Shown here: positions 14,962 to 18,259 of the stretch, piece by piece
How the letters are laid out: the number at the start of each line of letters is the position of its first letter
Position numbering within the stretch: the stretch's first letter is position 1
From: Anaerolineae bacterium
GTDB lineage: Bacteria; Chloroflexota; Anaerolineae; 4572-78; J111
Length of the DNA stretch: 18,259 nucleotides
Assembly: GCA_023382535.1 (NCBI GenBank)
Contig: JAHDWA010000127.1
Coordinates: 1-18,259 of the forward strand
Direction: 5' to 3'
Program-made: the position numbers and the translations under genes
Notes under the pieces: generated by a model
What the model was told of the DNA's origin: nothing
Databases searched by the model: none
Seen by the model: the letters and a program-made list of their open reading frames with translations, nothing else

Positions 14962-15510
14962 TTAATGGCGCAGCAGGTTTTTGAAGCGGTTGATGAAGCC
15001 GGTATTTTCTGCTGAGGCCGGCTCAAATTGGCCGCCTTCAACGGCAGCCAGGCGCTCGCGGCAGGCGGCTAAATCTGCTCGTAACTGCTCCGCTTCTTCC
15101 TTAAAGGCATCCCGCTCCGGGCGGAGACGGTGGACCACCCCTTCCAGCCCAGTCACCGAGTTCCGCAGCGCGCCCATGCGCATTTCTAACGTCTGGTTGT
15201 CGCGCATAAAGCTGAAGGTGCGGAACTTCATCACCGCCAGCTCCGAGGCCATCTGGTTTAGCTGCTCGGCCAGGTAAGCCCGGGTTGCATCGTCGGCTTC
15301 AATCACCTGCCGGCCCTGGACATAGCCCAGCCCCAGCGTGAGCAAGATGCGCAGTCCCTCCTCGACTTCCCAGCCGTTGCGCTCGATGGCGGCCTGAATC
15401 TCGTCGTAGGTTTCCTTGAGTACTTCTATTTCCAATTTGACTTTCTCCGCGCCGGCAAAGAACTCCTGTTCAAACCCGGCGCTGCTCGATTTCACGGTTT
15501 CGTCCGTCAT
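14962..15510 (-). CDS. Unknown coiled-coil protein in the fluoride operon
   Basis: A 182-residue protein I do not recognise. No signal peptide or membrane segment is seen. Residues 20-50 form a charged helix (KVKLEIEVLKETYDEIQAAI); 51-70 is a hydrophobic patch (EGLRILLTLGLGYVQGRQ); residues 78-155 show heptad-like patterning rich in Leu, Glu, Arg and Ala, typical of a coiled coil; the tail (165-182, FINRFKNLLRH) is basic and amphipathic and might touch a membrane. Start ATG 15510 is 2 nt after the stop of the histidine phosphatase gene and the crcB start follows 40 nt later, so it is embedded in the fluoride operon. A scaffold or adaptor role is conceivable, but nothing in the sequence shows it. 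Confidence 0.8.
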   Translation of the reverse strand: MTDETVKSSSAGFEQEFFAGAEKVKLEIEVLKETYDEIQAAIERNGWEVEEGLRILLTLGLGYVQGRQVIEADDATRAYLAEQLNQMASELAVMKFRTFSFMRDNQTLEMRMGALRNSVTGLEGVVHRLRPERDAFKEEAEQLRADLAACRERLAAVEGGQFEPASAENTGFINRFKNLLRH

Positions 15511-15512
15511 CG

Positions 15513-16136
15513 CTACCCCGACAATGTCTTCAGATGACAGGTATCGTTAGCCGTTACCAATGCCGCCCGCCCCTGGTCCAGCTCAAAGAGGGTCAGCGAG
15601 GCCGTATCCACCCGAAAGTTGCTGAAGTGGCCGTTGTGGATGCCTAATAAAGTGCATAAGAATACCTGGCAGACCACCTGGTGCGAGACTAACACGACCT
15701 GCCCGGCAGGATAAAGCTCTGTCAGCCGGTGAACTAGATCGGTCAGGCGGCGGCGCACATCGTCCAGCGGCTCCCCCTGGGGGAAACGGACGATATGCGG
15801 CACATTTAACCAGGCCCGATAAAACTCCTGAAACCTGGCCTCCGCCTCGGCTGGGCTGAGACCCGTAAACTCGCCGTAATCAATGTCAACCAATTGGCCC
15901 TCCGGCTGAACGGTGAGATTCACGCTGCCGGCAATGGCTTCGGCAGTTTGCCTGGCTCGCTGCAAGGGACTGGTCAGGACCGCCGCCGGTTGGAATTCGG
16001 CGGCAATGCGCCGGCCAACAGCTTCGGCCTGCTGCAAGCCGGTTTCATCCAAAGCCAGGTCGGCCCGCCCACGAAAGTGTAGATCTTTATTCCAGGCTGT
16101 CTGGCCGTGGCGGACAATCAACAAAGTGGTCGTCAT
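15513..16136 (-). CDS. Histidine phosphatase (phosphoglycerate mutase-like)
   Basis: A 207-residue member of the histidine phosphatase superfamily, which transfers or hydrolyses phosphate through a phospho-histidine. The N-terminal signature LIVRHGQTAWN (6-16) holds the nucleophile H10. R60 (LTSPLQRARQTA), E89 (DYGEFTG) and H152 (LVSHQVV) complete the site. Most relatives read SHGG where this one reads SHQV, a mild oddity. Members include cofactor-dependent phosphoglycerate mutase, alpha-ribazole phosphatase and broad sugar phosphatases; which one applies is undetermined. AAGGAG lies 12 nt before ATG 16136. It is the first gene behind riboswitch A. A glycolytic or phosphate-handling role would fit, since fluoride inhibits such enzymes. 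Confidence 0.9.
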   Translation of the reverse strand: MTTTLLIVRHGQTAWNKDLHFRGRADLALDETGLQQAEAVGRRIAAEFQPAAVLTSPLQRARQTAEAIAGSVNLTVQPEGQLVDIDYGEFTGLSPAEAEARFQEFYRAWLNVPHIVRFPQGEPLDDVRRRLTDLVHRLTELYPAGQVVLVSHQVVCQVFLCTLLGIHNGHFSNFRVDTASLTLFELDQGRAALVTANDTCHLKTLSG

Positions 16137-16226
16137 AAACGTTTTATCTCCTTGTCTAACTTAAGTATTTGCAAGGTTTTCCATAGCGGTTAAGCGTGAA
16201 GCGGCAGCCAGCTTTTAATGCCGAAT

Positions 16227-16264
16227 AAAAAACTCCTACCAGGGACTTTTCTGGCAGGAGTTTT
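16227..16264 (-). terminator. Intrinsic terminator of fluoride riboswitch A
   Basis: On the minus strand the arms at 16264-16251 and 16242-16229 form a 14-bp stem with one G-U pair and an 8-nt loop, followed by a T-run (16232-16227). It lies about 90 nt before the first operon gene. Its 5' arm (ACTCCTGCC) can also pair with the upstream segment at 16291-16283, which would disrupt termination. Confidence 0.9.
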
Positions 16265-16281
16265 CTGCGTTGTTTGACCCT

Positions 16282-16317
16282 GACTCCTGCCTGTGACTAC
16301 TCACTTAAGCAGGAGTC
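16282..16317 (-). promoter_or_regulatory. Anti-aptamer hairpin and antiterminator strand of riboswitch A
   Basis: GACTCCTGC (minus strand 16317-16309), the 3' pseudoknot strand of the aptamer, forms a perfect 9-bp hairpin with GCAGGAGTC (16290-16282). When fluoride holds the first strand in the aptamer, the second is free to pair with the terminator 5' arm. The three-way competition gives read-through with ligand and termination without it. Confidence 0.75.
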
Positions 16318-16357
16318 ATTAGCCTTAATCGGGCGGTTTTAGGTGGACTCCATCACC
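16309..16357 (-). promoter_or_regulatory. Fluoride riboswitch A (crcB motif)
   Basis: On the minus strand GGTGATGGAGTCCACC (16357-16342) is followed by TAAAACCGCCC and then GGCTAATGACTCCTGC (16324-16309). Together they match the crcB-motif consensus in order: first stem GGTG/CACC, loop GATGGAGTC, an A-rich linker, the GCC/GGC stem and the CUAAU-GACUCC end. GGAGTC and GACTCC form the pseudoknot. Length, about 49 nt, is typical. It lies 173 nt upstream of the first gene of an operon containing crcB, the classic target, so ligand identity is well supported. The ligand is F-, held through Mg2+ ions. Confidence 0.93.
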
Positions 16358-16400
16358 GTTTGAGACGCTTGCTTGGCTCGAAGGGTACTACTTGAATTAT

Positions 16401-16429
16401 ATAATACCAATGGCTTAGGGGTTTGTCAA
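16401..16429 (-). promoter_or_regulatory. Sigma70-type promoter of the fluoride operon
   Basis: On the minus strand a perfect TTGACA (16429-16424) and TATTAT (16406-16401) are separated by 17 nt. The predicted start near 16394 leaves a short leader before riboswitch A. It is back to back with the promoter of the radical SAM gene, about 80 bp away. Confidence 0.85.
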
Positions 16430-16506
16430 AAGATCTTGTTGTGGCAGGTCATCGGCCGGCTGTAAATTTTTATTACTACCAGTAATTTACTCGCAAAATT
16501 AAAGGA

Positions 16507-16535
16507 TTGACTTTACCCTCTTTTTGTAATATTAT
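16507..16535 (+). promoter_or_regulatory. Sigma70-type promoter of the radical SAM gene
   Basis: TTGACT (16507-16512) and TATTAT (16530-16535) are separated by 17 nt. The transcription start would be near 16542, about 50 nt before the ATG. Confidence 0.75.
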
Positions 16536-16552
16536 TTCAGAATATTCTGAAA
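16535..16552. promoter_or_regulatory. Perfect 18-bp palindrome over the start site, probable operator
   Basis: TTTCAGAATATTCTGAAA is a perfect palindrome. It begins at the last base of the -10 box and is centred on the predicted transcription start, the ideal place for a dimeric repressor. No regulator gene is adjacent, and I do not recognise the motif with certainty. Confidence 0.6.
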
Positions 16553-16592
16553 ATATAGTATTAAAAGTAAAAATAAACCTAAGGGGGGAATC

Positions 16593-18089
16593 ATGCCGCT
16601 CAGAATTGTTTTGTTAACACCGGCCCGCCGGTTCATTGCTAACCGGTTTGGATTGGGCTATCAGGTACCGCTGGGGCTGGTCTGCATTGGCGGGCCATTG
16701 GTGGATGCCGGGCATCATGTTAAGTTGATTGACAACGATTTATACGGCTGGCCCTCCCAACGACTTGTGGCTGAAATCGCCGACTTCAAGGCAGACTGCG
16801 TGCTGTTAGGCCACACCGGCTCCACCGCGGCGCATCCGACCTGTCTGGCTACGGCCCAGACGTTGCGCTCGGCGCTGCCAAACCTGAAAATCGCCTATGG
16901 CGGAGTTTATCCTTCCTATGCCACCGAGGCGACTCTGCGGGCGTGTCCGGCTATTGACGTGGTGGTCCGGGGCGAAGCAGAACAAACCGTAGTGGAGCTG
17001 GCCGCGGCCTGGGAGCATGGGACGCCGCTGGACAGGGTGAATGGAATTACCTGGCGGACTGGGGATACGATTAAGGCCAATCCATCCCGTCCACCCCTTC
17101 AAAATTTGGACGTTTATCGCCCCGGTTGGGAGCTGGTAGACTGGCCGGGCTACAACCTCTTCGGCCTGGGCCGGTCGGCCGGGATCCAATTTAGCCGGGG
17201 CTGCCCTTTGACCTGCACCTTCTGCGGGCAGTGGCTCTTTTGGAAAAAGTGGCGGCATCGCAGCCCGAAAAATTTTGTGGGCGAGCTAGCTACACTGGCC
17301 AGGGAGTATGGAGTCAGGATTGTCTGGCTGGCGGATGAAAATTTTGCCGCCGACCGCCAGGTGGTGCAGGAGGTCTTGAAGCTGCTGGTCGAGGCCGACC
17401 TGGGCTTGTCGTTGAATATTAACATGACTGCCGCCGACGTGGTGCGCGACGCCGATTTGCTGCCGCTGTACAAGGCGGCCGGGGTTGATTACGTGGTCAT
17501 GGGCGTTGAGTCGCTGGAAGATGAGGTGGTGACTTCGGTGCGCAAAAATAATCCCTTCCAGGTTTCAAAACAGGCGGTGCGACTGCTGCGGCGGAACAAA
17601 ATTATCAGCCTGGTCAACCTTATTTACGGCCTGGAGGATGAGAGCCTGGCGACGGTGCAAACCAAGCTGAGGAAGCTTTACGAGCTGGACCCTGATATTC
17701 TCAACGCCGTCTACCTCACCCCTCACTTCTGGACGGCGACCGGCCGGGCAACCCGCCCTCAAACCGTTATCCAGACCGACCAGACACGCTGGACGTACCG
17801 CAACCAGGTGATTGATACCCCGCGACTCACTCCGGGCAGCCTGTTTTGGAGCGTCAAGCTGACCGAGGCTTTATTTCATCTCCGGCCTAGAGCTTTAGCC
17901 CGTCTTTTTTGGGGAGGGGATAGGAAGGTACGGCAAATTTTGCGTTCCTCATTGGCCGCTGGTTTTCGAGTAGTCCTGGCGGAGATGGGTGAATTTTATT
18001 TCTTGACCAAATTTTCGCCCCAAGGAAGCTTTACGGCGTCTGAAGTTTTCGCTCAATCGAGGGTGATACCACCGGGAGGTATAGGGTAA
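16593..18089 (+). CDS. B12-binding-domain radical SAM protein, BchE-like
   Basis: A 498-residue protein with an N-terminal cobalamin-binding-like Rossmann domain (about 1-150; PLGLVCIGGPLVDAGHHV and GGVYPSYATEATL are typical) followed by a radical SAM domain with CPLTCTFC (204-211; C204, C208, C211 bind the 4Fe-4S cluster). FCGQWLFWKKWRHRSPKNFV and the later LADENF closely resemble the anaerobic Mg-protoporphyrin IX monomethyl ester cyclase BchE. The C-terminal region (about 400-498) looks different from BchE, and no other pigment gene is in view, so the substrate is open. It could be a methyltransferase or cyclase on a tetrapyrrole, lipid or natural product. The start ATG 16593 has a strong AAGGGGGG ribosome site. 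It has its own promoter and an operator-like palindrome. Confidence 0.85.
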   Translation: MPLRIVLLTPARRFIANRFGLGYQVPLGLVCIGGPLVDAGHHVKLIDNDLYGWPSQRLVAEIADFKADCVLLGHTGSTAAHPTCLATAQTLRSALPNLKIAYGGVYPSYATEATLRACPAIDVVVRGEAEQTVVELAAAWEHGTPLDRVNGITWRTGDTIKANPSRPPLQNLDVYRPGWELVDWPGYNLFGLGRSAGIQFSRGCPLTCTFCGQWLFWKKWRHRSPKNFVGELATLAREYGVRIVWLADENFAADRQVVQEVLKLLVEADLGLSLNINMTAADVVRDADLLPLYKAAGVDYVVMGVESLEDEVVTSVRKNNPFQVSKQAVRLLRRNKIISLVNLIYGLEDESLATVQTKLRKLYELDPDILNAVYLTPHFWTATGRATRPQTVIQTDQTRWTYRNQVIDTPRLTPGSLFWSVKLTEALFHLRPRALARLFWGGDRKVRQILRSSLAAGFRVVLAEMGEFYFLTKFSPQGSFTASEVFAQSRVIPPGGIG

Positions 18090-18259
18090 GAAAATAGTAC
18101 TGCTGCTCGTCTAATTGTTACCTTATTTTTGCGCAAGCAGAAGCCAATTCTATTTTTTAATGCAAATAGCGGCCGTTTCTAATCGACTTTAGCGGCCTGA
18201 ACAGTAGACGTGTTGCGAAATAAGGATAAAACGATAGGCCAGGAAAAATCATATCATTG
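18090..18259. other. Downstream intergenic region to window end
   Basis: The 170 bases after the radical SAM stop contain no convincing ORF or terminator hairpin. The only repeat seen is a direct copy of TAGCGGCC about 25 bp apart. Confidence 0.4.

Noticed and set aside
16593..18089. BchE similarity as proof of a phototroph
   Set aside because: One BchE-like radical SAM gene with no other pigment gene in view is not enough; the family has non-photosynthetic members.

Overview
The window reads as a bacterial chromosome segment, moderately GC-rich by eye and densely packed, with nearly all genes on the minus strand in short-gapped or overlapping operons. A Chloroflexota-like (Anaerolineae/Caldilinea-type) bacterium is my best guess. 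The basis is style: tiny tandem repeats of 7, 8 and 10 bp at gene junctions, a BchE-like radical SAM protein, a WecG/TagA plus GT4 pair, and general codon flavour. No rRNA or other phylogenetic marker is present, so the assignment is an inference.

Left part (1-7960). A ureohydrolase of the agmatinase/arginase family is followed after 11 nt by an FRG-domain protein that runs off the window edge. Divergent from them is a class III aminotransferase resembling glutamate-1-semialdehyde aminomutase. Next is a minus-strand series transcribed as HAD hydrolase, TsaC/Sua5 (tRNA threonylcarbamoylation), GT4 glycosyltransferase, WecG/TagA/CpsF glycosyltransferase and a membrane-anchored N-acetylmuramoyl-L-alanine amidase. 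The last four are overlapping or closely spaced. They look like an envelope-polysaccharide and peptidoglycan group with a tRNA-modification gene at its head.

Right part (8074-16435) is the most interesting region: a compact fluoride-response locus. Two separate fluoride (crcB-motif) riboswitches, each with its own sigma70-type promoter and an intrinsic terminator, lie on the minus strand. Riboswitch A (about 16309-16357) heads a five-gene operon: histidine phosphatase/phosphoglycerate-mutase-like protein, an unknown coiled-coil protein, the CrcB/Fluc fluoride channel, a DUF190 plus four-CBS protein, and dihydroxy-acid dehydratase (IlvD). Riboswitch B (about 11307-11390) heads a translationally coupled pair of short MutS-like ATPases. 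Both switches have the expected ON logic: ligand-bound aptamer sequesters sequence needed to terminate. Operon A and the MutS pair would therefore be co-induced by fluoride. CrcB would export the ion. The roles of the MutS-like pair, the coiled-coil protein, the DUF190-CBS protein and IlvD in this response are open.

Far right (16593-18089). Divergent from riboswitch A is a B12-binding radical SAM protein resembling the anaerobic Mg-protoporphyrin ester cyclase BchE. It has a strong promoter whose start site coincides with a perfect 18-bp palindrome, a probable repressor operator. I saw no recognisable gene or hairpin in the last 170 bases.
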